Source: Equibacterium sp963662035
Lineage (GTDB): Bacteria; Bacteroidota; Bacteroidia; Bacteroidales; UBA932
DNA length: 64,000 nt
Assembly: GCA_963662035.1 (NCBI GenBank)
Contig: CAVLDO010000001.1
Coordinates: forward strand, 62,001-126,000
Reading direction: 5' to 3'
Part shown: positions 51,257-59,433 of the stretch, in pieces
How positions within the stretch are numbered: position 1 is the first letter of the stretch
How the letters are laid out: every line of letters starts with the position of its first letter
Program-made: the position numbers and the translations under genes
The notes under the pieces: model-generated
What the model saw: the letters and a program-made list of their open reading frames with translations, nothing else
The model's database searches: none
Told to the model about the DNA's origin: nothing

Positions 51257-53185
51257 ATGCAAGCGAGACGGATGATTAAAGTACTGCCCGGCAACATAGC
51301 CAATCTGATAGCGGCGGGAGAGGTTGTGGGAAGACCCGCGTCGGTGGTCAAGGAGCTGATGGAAAACAGCATTGACGCCGGCTGCGGCTCCGTATCGGTG
51401 ATTGTGCTGGATGCAGGGCGCACCCTTGTGCAGGTGATAGACGACGGCTGCGGAATGAGTGCAGAAGATGCCGCCCTCTGCTTCGAGAGGCACGCCACAA
51501 GCAAGCTCTCCAGCGCCGAAGACCTGGAGAAAATCCTCACCTACGGCTTCCGGGGCGAGGCGCTGGCCTCCATTGCCGCAGTGGCGCAGGTCACACTCAA
51601 GACCAGAAGGGAAGAGAATGCAGCCGGGGTCCAGATAGAGGTGGCTGACTCGCAGATTCTCTCACAGAAGGCGGTCGCCACCCCCAAGGGTTGCAACATC
51701 GCGGTGAGAAACCTGTTTTACAACGTCCCGGCGCGGCGCAAATTCCTGAAGTCCGATGCCTGCGAAATGCGTCAGATAGAGCAGGCCTTCCTGCGCGTGG
51801 CCCTCGCCCGCACCGACAAGGCCTTCACCCTCAAGCACAATGGCAAGGATCTCTATAACATCCGTCCCGCAGCCTCGCTCAAGCAGCGCATAAGCGATCT
51901 CTGCGGCCGCGCAACGGCCGATGCTCTGGTGGGTATCGCCACCCAAACCGACATAATAAAGATTTCCGGCTTTGTGGGGAGCCCTGCAGAGGCCCGCAAA
52001 ACCACAGGCAACCAGTTTTTTTTCATCAACGGCCGCCATTTCCGCAGCCCCTACCTGCACAAGGCGGTGTGCCGGCCATACGAAAACCTGGTGCGCGAAG
52101 GATACACCCCCTCCTACTTCATATTTCTGGAGTGCGACCCCGCCACGGTGGATGTCAACATACACCCTCAGAAAACTGAAATCAAATTCACAGAAGAACA
52201 TATAATCTTTGACATACTCTCCGCCTGCGTGCGGGAGGCGCTGGGGCGCGGCGCATTCGCCCCCACGATCGACTTCGAGTCGGGCGAGGTGCTGGATTTT
52301 CCCGTCGCCGGGCGCAGTGACGCTCCGGCGGGGGGCGGCAATCCGTATGCCGGCGGCCAGTCGGGCGGCTTCGGCTATCCTCGGAGAATGGACTGCTCCC
52401 CTCTGTTCGGCAGCCTGGAGAAAGGCCTCCGGCAAAGCGGCGCAGCTGCAGAGGAGGTCGGCTTTGAAAAAGATGGCGCAGGGGAAGAAAACGGCGGCTG
52501 CACAGACGGTTTCGGCGGCATCGGCACCCCGGAGCAGAACGGCTTTGGCAGCACCCCCGGCGACTGCGGCGACCTCTACGGCGGCCTCACCGCCCCCGGT
52601 TATGGCTACGGCCTTGGCGACGACGACGGCTACAGCGCCAATGTCATTGTGACAGGCAGGCTGATAGTGGCTCCCGTGCGGGAGGGGCTTGCTGTAATCG
52701 ACATCCGAAAGGGGCAGGAAGCGCTGCTCTACCACAAATACTTCGAGTTTCTCTCGCAGGAGAAGTTCATTTCCCAACGCTCTCTCTACCCCCAGCAGGT
52801 GGCCCTGAGCCACAACATCTACTCCATAATCCTGGAGAATATGGAAAAAGTCTCCCAGCTGGGCTTTGACATACGCGACTTCGGAAACGACACCATCATA
52901 GCCTACGCCGTGCCCGACGGCTTCCCCGCAGAGGAGGAGGCGCTGCGCGATGCGATGGACAATCTGGCCTCCTCGCTGCAGAGCGAAATCTCAGGGGCGA
53001 ACATCCGCTCCTATGCCTCCACGCTGGCCTCCTCGGCCGCACGCAGGCTCTCCCACAACCTCAACCCGGTGCAGGCCCGGATGCTGGCGGATGACATACT
53101 GGCACTGCGGGCCACCTATGGCACCGACCTTGCTACACGCTGCATCGCAATCATTTCTAACGAAGAACTGGAGAAAAAGATATGA
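51257..53185 (+). CDS. mutL: DNA mismatch repair protein MutL
   Basis: Couples mismatch recognition by MutS to strand incision. The N-terminal GHKL ATPase is complete: IANLIAAGEVVGRPASVVKE, NSIDAG, DDGCGM and the FERHATSKL loop with GFRGEAL. A Gly-rich linker of about 120 residues (about 355-470) follows. The C-terminal dimerisation domain lacks an intact DQHA-x2-E-x4-E endonuclease motif; the position reads D482-I-R-K-G-Q-E. Length 642. The ATG at 51272 (MIKVLPGN) is an alternative start. The rhomboid gene overlaps its stop (ATGA). Confidence 0.93.
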   Translation: MQARRMIKVLPGNIANLIAAGEVVGRPASVVKELMENSIDAGCGSVSVIVLDAGRTLVQVIDDGCGMSAEDAALCFERHATSKLSSAEDLEKILTYGFRGEALASIAAVAQVTLKTRREENAAGVQIEVADSQILSQKAVATPKGCNIAVRNLFYNVPARRKFLKSDACEMRQIEQAFLRVALARTDKAFTLKHNGKDLYNIRPAASLKQRISDLCGRATADALVGIATQTDIIKISGFVGSPAEARKTTGNQFFFINGRHFRSPYLHKAVCRPYENLVREGYTPSYFIFLECDPATVDVNIHPQKTEIKFTEEHIIFDILSACVREALGRGAFAPTIDFESGEVLDFPVAGRSDAPAGGGNPYAGGQSGGFGYPRRMDCSPLFGSLEKGLRQSGAAAEEVGFEKDGAGEENGGCTDGFGGIGTPEQNGFGSTPGDCGDLYGGLTAPGYGYGLGDDDGYSANVIVTGRLIVAPVREGLAVIDIRKGQEALLYHKYFEFLSQEKFISQRSLYPQQVALSHNIYSIILENMEKVSQLGFDIRDFGNDTIIAYAVPDGFPAEEEALRDAMDNLASSLQSEISGANIRSYASTLASSAARRLSHNLNPVQARMLADDILALRATYGTDLATRCIAIISNEELEKKI

Positions 53186-53844
53186 ACAGTTACCGCTGGC
53201 GCTCTTTCGCTGACTCGATACCGCCCGTCACCCGAAACCTGATACTGATAAACTTCATCGTGTGGATCTTTACGGAGCTCACGGGGGATAGGATGTACTC
53301 CATCTTCTCGCTCTTCCCGTTCGAGTCGCAGTTCTACGGGCATTATCAGCTTGTCTCATATATGTTTATGCACGGCGGCTTCTGGCATCTGTTCTTCAAT
53401 ATGTACACCCTGCTGATATTCGGCACCCCGCTGGAGCGCACCTGGGGCAGCAAAAAATACCTGCTGTTCTATTTTGTGACCGGCATCGGAGCGGCCCTCT
53501 GCCATAATCTGGTGGCCCATCTGCAGGTTGCAAGCCTGATTGGCGGCGGCAATATTATCGCCGCCCAAAACATTCTGCGCACCCCCACCGTGGGGGCGTC
53601 GGGCTCCATTTACGGCCTGCTGCTGGCCTACGGAATGCTCTGGCCCAACACCGAGCTGCAGCTGATTTTCCCTCCCGTGAGGCTCACGGCCAAGTGGTTC
53701 GTGATAATTTTCGGCGCGATAGAGCTCTTTACCGGCATCACCGGAATGGGTGGCGGCGTGGCCCACTTCGCCCATCTGGGAGGTATGCTGTTTGGCCTGG
53801 CGCTGATACTTTACTGGAAGAAAAAGGGGAGGATGTATTACTAA
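53182..53844 (+). CDS. Rhomboid-family intramembrane serine protease
   Basis: The 220-residue protein has six transmembrane helices. The catalytic Ser is S140 in TVGASGSIYG, and the His is H198 in AHFAHLGGM, both in the expected helices. Loop-1 signature MFMHGGFWHLFFNMYTL is present. Rhomboids cut transmembrane helices of client proteins. It overlaps mutL by 4 bp and its stop directly abuts the ATG of the next gene, so all are one operon. Confidence 0.94.
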   Translation: MNSYRWRSFADSIPPVTRNLILINFIVWIFTELTGDRMYSIFSLFPFESQFYGHYQLVSYMFMHGGFWHLFFNMYTLLIFGTPLERTWGSKKYLLFYFVTGIGAALCHNLVAHLQVASLIGGGNIIAAQNILRTPTVGASGSIYGLLLAYGMLWPNTELQLIFPPVRLTAKWFVIIFGAIELFTGITGMGGGVAHFAHLGGMLFGLALILYWKKKGRMYY

Positions 53845-54972
53845 ATGGCCAAGATTCACTATCCGAAGAGCGAAAAGCCCAAGCGCAACAAGACCTGGTA
53901 CAAGAAAAAGAGCGAACGCGGGCTCAGCCTCTGGCAGATTGTGTTCAGGGTGTTCGTGGTTCTCTGCGCCCTGTGCCTCTGCATCTCCTACCTTTCTATT
54001 TTCATTGACCCCGCCTTTATGGCGCTGCCCTACTTTTTCGGGCTCTACTATATTCCGATATTTTTTCTGAATGCGCTGCTGCTTGTCATCGGCCTGATAA
54101 GGATGCGGCCCTATGTGGTCGTTACGCTGGCGGCGATGCTCCCTTCGCTGTTTTTTGCCGACCTGTTTGTCAAATTCGGGCGGGAAGAAAAGAGCATAAC
54201 GGGCGACGAGGTCAAGATCATCACCTACAACGTAGGACGCTTTTCCGCCGCCGCAAAGGGGATGAACGAGGCGCAGGCCCTCGCCAAAGTGTGTGAATTC
54301 GTTTCGCGCGAGGCGCCGGACATCCTCTGCCTGCAGGAATTCTACACCGCCGACACCGCCTCCTTAGGCCGCATCCTCAAGTTCCTGCCCTACCGCTGCC
54401 ACCACTTCTTCCGGGAGGGCGGCTCCTACTGCGGCAACATAATATTCAGCCGCTATCCGATTGTGGACAGCGGAGCCCTCACGTTCAAGGATTCCCACAA
54501 CCTCTGCATCTGGAGCGATCTGCGAATCAACGACGCCAAAGTGCGCCTTTACGACTGCCACCTGCAGAGCACCGGCTTCTCGTTCACCAACTTCGTAAAG
54601 CGGCTCTCCGGCAAAGGGCATCTGTCAGACGAGGTCGTGGCTGTGCACGAGACCCTCTCGCACAGCAACATCCGGCGCAGCAAGCAGGTGGGCACCATCC
54701 ACGACCACATACTCGCCTGCACCAGTCCCACCATAATCTGCGGCGACTTCAACGACACCCCGATGTCCTACACCTACCACAGGCTGGCAGCATCGCACAA
54801 AGACAGCTTTGTGGACGGCGGCAGCGGCTTCGGCGCCACATTCTCCGTGCTGTGGCCACTGCTGCGCATAGATTATGTGCTGGTGCCGGAGAATGTCTCC
54901 TGCGACCGCACCCACATCGTGAGGGTGCCCTATTCCGACCACTACCCCGTGAGTTCACTCATTTATTTCTAA
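53845..54972 (+). CDS. Membrane-anchored endonuclease/exonuclease/phosphatase-family protein
   Basis: The 375-residue protein has a basic N-terminus, three transmembrane helices (about 30-110) and an EEP-fold domain (about 120-375). The catalytic pattern is KIITYNVGRFS, LQEFYT (metal Glu), DCHLQS, CGDFNDTP and a final SDHYPV. EEP proteins cut DNA, RNA or phospholipid-type phosphodiesters; the membrane anchor suggests a substrate at the membrane or in the periplasm. Many Bacteroidota genomes carry such proteins beside the rhomboid gene. Confidence 0.88.
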   Translation: MAKIHYPKSEKPKRNKTWYKKKSERGLSLWQIVFRVFVVLCALCLCISYLSIFIDPAFMALPYFFGLYYIPIFFLNALLLVIGLIRMRPYVVVTLAAMLPSLFFADLFVKFGREEKSITGDEVKIITYNVGRFSAAAKGMNEAQALAKVCEFVSREAPDILCLQEFYTADTASLGRILKFLPYRCHHFFREGGSYCGNIIFSRYPIVDSGALTFKDSHNLCIWSDLRINDAKVRLYDCHLQSTGFSFTNFVKRLSGKGHLSDEVVAVHETLSHSNIRRSKQVGTIHDHILACTSPTIICGDFNDTPMSYTYHRLAASHKDSFVDGGSGFGATFSVLWPLLRIDYVLVPENVSCDRTHIVRVPYSDHYPVSSLIYF

Positions 54973-54976
54973 CAAT

Positions 54977-55552
54977 ATGAACGAAGATCTCAAATACGAA
55001 GTTGACGCGGCCGTCAAGGCTCTTGCCGACGGCCTGATTATGCTCTACCCCACCGACACGGTATGGGGCCTTGGCTGCGATGCCACCGACAGCGATGCTC
55101 TGGAGCGCATATTCGCCCTCAAGATGCGCAGCGACAGCAAGTCCCTCATCATTCTGGTGAACGATGCCGATATGCTGTGCAAGTATGTGCGCGCCATCCC
55201 CCCTATGGCCATTGACCTGCTGGAGATCAACGACCGCCCGATGACCATCATCTACCCCGAGGGGGTCGGCCTCAGCGAGAAGGTGATCGCCGAGGACGGC
55301 AGCGTGGCCATCCGCATCCCGAAAAACGAATTCTGCTGCGAAATGATAAAGGCGTTCGGCCGCCCTGTGGTATCCACCAGCGCTAACATCTCCGGAGAGG
55401 AGACTCCCGGCTGCTTTGCCGAGATCAACGCCGCAATCCTGGACGGCGTAGACCACATCGTGGAGCCTTCGCTCGAAGAGAGCAGCACCGGCCGCTCCTC
55501 CCAAATCATCAAGCTTGGTATGAACGGAGAGGTCAAGGTGATACGCGAATAA
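54977..55552 (+). CDS. L-threonylcarbamoyladenylate synthase (TsaC/Sua5/YrdC)
   Basis: Makes threonylcarbamoyl-AMP from threonine, bicarbonate and ATP, the first step of t6A37 tRNA modification. The 191-residue product has YPTDTVWGLGCDATD, KSLIILVND, AIRIPKN and STSANISGEE, all conserved YrdC motifs. It is the YrdC-only form, without the Sua5 C-terminal domain. It ends the mutL-rhomboid-EEP operon and precedes tRNA-Met. TsaE is encoded at 29484. Confidence 0.93.
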   Translation: MNEDLKYEVDAAVKALADGLIMLYPTDTVWGLGCDATDSDALERIFALKMRSDSKSLIILVNDADMLCKYVRAIPPMAIDLLEINDRPMTIIYPEGVGLSEKVIAEDGSVAIRIPKNEFCCEMIKAFGRPVVSTSANISGEETPGCFAEINAAILDGVDHIVEPSLEESSTGRSSQIIKLGMNGEVKVIRE

Positions 55553-55553
55553 A

Positions 55554-55585
55554 TTTTGGGAGATATAAAAATTCTTTTACCTTTG
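55554..55585 (+). promoter_or_regulatory. Promoter of tRNA-Met
   Basis: TTTTG, 19 bp spacer, TACCTTTG, ending 10 bp before the tRNA. Confidence 0.8.
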
Positions 55586-55595
55586 CACTCCACTT

Positions 55596-55669
55596 GGCGG
55601 GATAGCTCAGCTGGTTAGAGCGCATGATTCATAATCATGAGGTCCCCAGTTCAATCCTGGGTCCCGCTA
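55596..55669 (+). tRNA. tRNA-Met (anticodon CAT)
   Basis: Cloverleaf of 74 nt. The acceptor stem is GGCGGGA with TCCCGCT (terminal G-T pair), the anticodon loop TTCATAA reads CAT, and the T arm is CCCAG-TTCAATC-CTGGG. The anticodon stem CATGA/TCATG lacks the three G-C pairs of initiator tRNA, so it is elongator Met, or possibly Ile2 if modified by TilS. CCA is not encoded. Confidence 0.95.
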
Positions 55670-55681
55670 CTGTACCGAAAG

Positions 55682-55710
55682 CCACCTGACGGAATGTCCG
55701 GTGGTTTTTT
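55682..55710 (+). terminator. Intrinsic terminator after tRNA-Met
   Basis: CCACC-T-GAC, loop GGAAT, GTC-C-GGTGG (one mismatch), followed by six T residues. It overlaps the region just upstream of the ABC-F promoter element. Confidence 0.85.
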
Positions 55711-55712
55711 AG

Positions 55713-55720
55713 TATGTTTG
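55713..55720 (+). promoter_or_regulatory. -7 promoter element abutting the ABC-F gene
   Basis: TATGTTTG, exact TAnnTTTG match, 4 bp before the ATG, right after the tRNA terminator. Confidence 0.6.
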
Positions 55721-55724
55721 CACT

Positions 55725-57518
55725 ATGCCGAGTTACCTTCAAGTTGAGAACATCTCCAAATCTTACGGGCCCAAAGTCCTGTTCAAGAACATCTCGTTCA
55801 ACATAAACGAGGGGGACAAAATCGCCCTCATAGCCCCCAACGGCACCGGCAAAAGCTCTCTGCTGAACATTCTCGCGGGCAGGGACTCCAGCGACCGCGG
55901 TGGCGAAATCAAGTTTCTGAAGAACATTGTGATAGCCTTTCTGCAGCAGGAGACCCGCCTGGACCCACGCAAAAGCATACTGCAGGAGGTGGTCGGCCGC
56001 GTGGACCCCGCCAAGACCCACCGCGACATCTGGGACATAGAGCAGCAGGCGCGCCAGATACTCTCTTCGCTGGGGCTCCACGACCACGACCGGCCCACCG
56101 AAGGGCTCTCCGGGGGCGAGGCCAAGCGGGTGGATATAGCAGGGGTGCTGGTGGCCGGGGCCGACTTCATAATTTTGGACGAGCCCACCAACCACCTTGA
56201 CCTGGAGGCGATAGAATTTCTGGAGGACTACCTCTCCAAAAGCCGCCGCACCCTGTTTATGGTGACCCACGACCGCTACTTTCTGGACCGCGTGTGCAAC
56301 ACCATCCTGGAACTGGACGGCGGCAACCTCTACACCTACCGAGGCAACTATCAGTATTATCTGCAGAAGCGGCAGGAGCGGCTGGCGGTGGCCAGCGCCC
56401 TGAGTGACAAATACCGCAACATCTACCGGCGGGAGCTGGAGTGGATGCGCAGCACCCCCTGCGCCCGCACCGGCAAGGCCCGCTACCGCGAGAACGCCTT
56501 CTACGACCTGCAGAGCAAGGCGGCTCCCGTCCGGGAGAACCGGCAGCTCTCAATCAATCTGGGCAGCTCGCGCCTGGGGCGCAAGATTGTCAACTGCAGA
56601 GGCGTGGGCTTCAGCTTCGGCGACAAATGCATCCTCAAAGACTTCACCTACAACTTCGCCCCGGGCGAGAAAATCGGCATAGTGGGCAGCAACGGCATAG
56701 GCAAGAGCACCTTTCTGAACATAATCACCGGCGCACTGCAGCCCGACTGCGGCACAGTGGACTGCGGCGAGACAGTCCGATTCGGCTATTACCGGCAGGA
56801 GGGGATGCACTTCAAAGAGGAGCAGACGGTGCTGGAGGCGGTGCGCGAAATAGCCGAGACCGCACGCGATGCCGGGGGCAACCCCATTGCCGTCACCACC
56901 TTTCTGCAGCAGTTTCTCTTTCCCGTGTCGATGTTCAACACCCGCATCGACCGCCTCTCGGGCGGGGAAAAGCGGCGGCTGTATCTGCTCACGGTGCTTA
57001 TGCAGCGTCCCAATGTCCTGATTCTGGACGAACCGGCCAACGACCTGGACATTCTCACCCTCAATGTGCTTGAAGAGTATCTCAAGAGCTACGACGGCAG
57101 CGTGATAATGGTCTCCCACGACCGCTTTTTTATGGACAAGATTGTGGACCATCTGTTTGTGTTTACCGGCGATGGCAATGTCAAGGACTTTGTGGGGAGC
57201 TACAGCGAATACCGCGAATACATTCAGGAGGTGCGCAAAAGCCAGGCGCACGCCGCACGGGCGCAGAAGCCCGCCGCCGCGCCCAAGGCCAGAGGCGCCG
57301 CCACGCAAAAGAAGAAGCTCTCCTTCAAGGAGCAGCGCGAACTGGAGCAGCTGGAAAAAGACCTTGCCTTATTGGAGAGCCGCAAGGCCATTCTGGAGCA
57401 GGAACTCTGCTCCGGCACCCTTGACATCGCCGCCCTGAACAGCAAGTCAAAAGAAATAGAACAGGTTATGGCCGACATCGACCTTAAGGAGATGCGCTGG
57501 ATAGAACTCTCTGAATAG
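55725..57518 (+). CDS. ABC-F family ATPase (Uup-like)
   Basis: Soluble tandem ABC ATPase of 597 residues. ABC-F proteins act on the ribosome's E site or in genome stability (Uup) and lack membrane domains. Both halves have Walker A (APNGTGKSS; GSNGIGKST), signature LSGGE and Walker B with DEPTNHLD in the first half and DEPANDLD in the second, with Ala in place of the usual Thr. A linker region lies between the halves, and a C-terminal coiled coil (LEQLEKDLALLESRKAIL) is typical of the Uup branch. Confidence 0.93.
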   Translation: MPSYLQVENISKSYGPKVLFKNISFNINEGDKIALIAPNGTGKSSLLNILAGRDSSDRGGEIKFLKNIVIAFLQQETRLDPRKSILQEVVGRVDPAKTHRDIWDIEQQARQILSSLGLHDHDRPTEGLSGGEAKRVDIAGVLVAGADFIILDEPTNHLDLEAIEFLEDYLSKSRRTLFMVTHDRYFLDRVCNTILELDGGNLYTYRGNYQYYLQKRQERLAVASALSDKYRNIYRRELEWMRSTPCARTGKARYRENAFYDLQSKAAPVRENRQLSINLGSSRLGRKIVNCRGVGFSFGDKCILKDFTYNFAPGEKIGIVGSNGIGKSTFLNIITGALQPDCGTVDCGETVRFGYYRQEGMHFKEEQTVLEAVREIAETARDAGGNPIAVTTFLQQFLFPVSMFNTRIDRLSGGEKRRLYLLTVLMQRPNVLILDEPANDLDILTLNVLEEYLKSYDGSVIMVSHDRFFMDKIVDHLFVFTGDGNVKDFVGSYSEYREYIQEVRKSQAHAARAQKPAAAPKARGAATQKKKLSFKEQRELEQLEKDLALLESRKAILEQELCSGTLDIAALNSKSKEIEQVMADIDLKEMRWIELSE

Positions 57519-57524
57519 CCCGTT

Positions 57525-58382
57525 ATGCTTAAAAGAATCTGCATTCTGCTTTTGGTGGCCGCAGCTTCGTGGGGCTGCCGCGCCCAAAACGATTTTCTCT
57601 CGTCGGTACGCTGCGACAAAGCCTCCGAAGAGACTTTCCGCAAGGTGGCCGACGCCCTGAAGGAGCACCGCGACCTGCCCCGCAGCGCTCTTCTGCTGAT
57701 GGCGGCCCGGCAGTTTATGGGCACAGAGTATGTTGCCGGCACCCTTGAGCAGGAGCCCGAGCATCTGACCATCGACCTCAACCGCACCGACTGCATACTG
57801 TTTGTGGAGATGTGCCTCTCTATGGTGCAGACCGTGCAGAGCGACAGCATCACCTTCGAGCAATTCTGCCGCAACACGCAGAGCCTGCGCTACCGGGGCG
57901 CCGTTGTGGCCGGCTACACATCGCGCAACCACTACACCTCCGGCTGGATTGCCCAGGGAGAGGATATGGGCCTCTTCACGGAGGTCTCGCAGCAGCTTGG
58001 CGGCGTGCCTCTGAAACAGGAGTTCAGCTTTATGAGCACCCATCCCGCCTCCTACCCCCGGCTTGCAGATGACCCGGCCGCCGTGGAAGAAATCCGGGAG
58101 GTGGAGCGGGAGCTGTCGCGGCGCAGTTACTGGTATCTGCCCCAACGCGGCATAACCGCCCTCTGCGAGGGGGTCCGGGAGGGGGACATCATCTGCTTTG
58201 TCACCCCCATCGCTGGGCTGGACATCGGTCACGTGGCGATTGCCGCGAAGAGCGGCGGCAGTATGCACTTCATCCACGCCTCCAGCAGGGCTGGCAAGGT
58301 GGTGCTGGAGGCGCAGAGCATAGCCGACTACGTTCTCACGCACAAATCTGCCCGCGGCATCAGGGTCATCCGCCTGAAGTAG
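57525..58382 (+). CDS. DUF1460 exported amidase/NlpC-P60-like protein
   Basis: The 285-residue protein has a signal peptide ending ASWGC (lipobox-like) and a DUF1460 domain, an NlpC/P60-like fold whose members cut N-acetylmuramoyl-L-alanine or gamma-D-glutamyl bonds in peptidoglycan fragments. The nucleophile is C90 in RTDCILFVEMC, and the catalytic His lies in DIGHVAIAA. It starts 6 bp after the ABC-F stop and is probably co-transcribed. A role in peptidoglycan recycling is likely. Confidence 0.88.
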   Translation: MLKRICILLLVAAASWGCRAQNDFLSSVRCDKASEETFRKVADALKEHRDLPRSALLLMAARQFMGTEYVAGTLEQEPEHLTIDLNRTDCILFVEMCLSMVQTVQSDSITFEQFCRNTQSLRYRGAVVAGYTSRNHYTSGWIAQGEDMGLFTEVSQQLGGVPLKQEFSFMSTHPASYPRLADDPAAVEEIREVERELSRRSYWYLPQRGITALCEGVREGDIICFVTPIAGLDIGHVAIAAKSGGSMHFIHASSRAGKVVLEAQSIADYVLTHKSARGIRVIRLK

Positions 58383-58383
58383 C

Positions 58384-59424
58384 CTACCAGAGCCCCATCT
58401 CGGCATAGGCGGTGGCGACATCTACCCCGGTGAATACCACCGCCGGATACTTGATGGCGCCCACCGCCGGAGTCGCGGCCGCAACAAACCCGAGGCCGCC
58501 GGTGACATTGGAGGGGAACACCACCGCCTCTGTAAATTCTTCGATGATGTAGTGGCTCTCTGCCGAGATGTTGGTAAGATAGACATACTCCTCGTATGTG
58601 GTGGTATATACTTTAGAGCGGCGCTCAAGGCGGAATGCGTCCCCTGTGTCGAATGTGCCAGTAAACTCCTCGAATGTATAGCCAAGGCTGCTGTCTTTCA
58701 CCCTCAAGGTGTAAGAAGCACCTTTGAAACTCCTGCTGGTGAACTGATTGTATACATTTCCCTCTATGCCCGCCTCGCCCATTATGGACATACCAGAAGG
58801 GTGCAGCAGCGGCTCGTTCGAGCTGTCGAAATGGTGGGCGATGAATACAGAATCCACATCCTGCCCCGCAGGATTCACCCTGAACAGGACATCCTCCATC
58901 TGCAGCAGGTAGTAGTGCACCTGGCCGTCGGGCTTGTCGTGCACCGTGATGTCGTAGTAATGGTTGGTATAAGCGTAGCCGTCGACATACTCCACCAGGC
59001 TCAGCGAGTCCAGGGTGCAGGAGGTGCAGGCGCTGCCGGGCACTGTGAGCGTGGCACAGGCCCTGCCGGAGTTCTTTGCGGCGGTGAAGGTCACCTCGTC
59101 GCCGGGCATGAGCTTATAATCAAAGCTGTAGCCGGCGTAATTCTGCGCCGCATCGCCCCAAACATCCTCATAATCGGGCTCTATCCCAGAGAGCACGGTT
59201 TCCGGGCCGCCGTTCACCGAATATGTCACCTTTGCGCCATATTCGCTCCGGCAGGTGCTGCCGCTGCTGCTGAATATGTACACCTCGTGGGATGTCTTAT
59301 CCTGCAGCAACTGCGCGGCAATCACCAGCATCTCCTCATTGCCGGTGACATCTATCTCTTCCACCAGGCCCTGACAGGCGCTGCAAATCGTCAGGGCAGC
59401 CATTATTGTCGTGATCTTTTTCAT
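58384..59424 (-). CDS. DUF4249 lipoprotein, partner of the TonB receptor
   Basis: The 346-residue protein has a signal peptide ending ICSAC (lipobox). The mature part is beta-rich with repeated Ser/Thr runs and the DUF4249 layout (ETVLSGIEPDYED, then a series of SYTLRVKDSS-type strands). Such lipoproteins sit next to TonB-dependent receptors of the carboxypeptidase-domain type and are thought to form their extracellular lid, in the way SusD does for SusC. The ATG at 59424 is used; the upstream codon is TTG. It is the last gene of the ispD-receptor-DUF4249 run. Confidence 0.86.
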   Translation of the reverse strand: MKKITTIMAALTICSACQGLVEEIDVTGNEEMLVIAAQLLQDKTSHEVYIFSSSGSTCRSEYGAKVTYSVNGGPETVLSGIEPDYEDVWGDAAQNYAGYSFDYKLMPGDEVTFTAAKNSGRACATLTVPGSACTSCTLDSLSLVEYVDGYAYTNHYYDITVHDKPDGQVHYYLLQMEDVLFRVNPAGQDVDSVFIAHHFDSSNEPLLHPSGMSIMGEAGIEGNVYNQFTSRSFKGASYTLRVKDSSLGYTFEEFTGTFDTGDAFRLERRSKVYTTTYEEYVYLTNISAESHYIIEEFTEAVVFPSNVTGGLGFVAAATPAVGAIKYPAVVFTGVDVATAYAEMGLW

Positions 59425-59433
59425 TTCCAAAAT

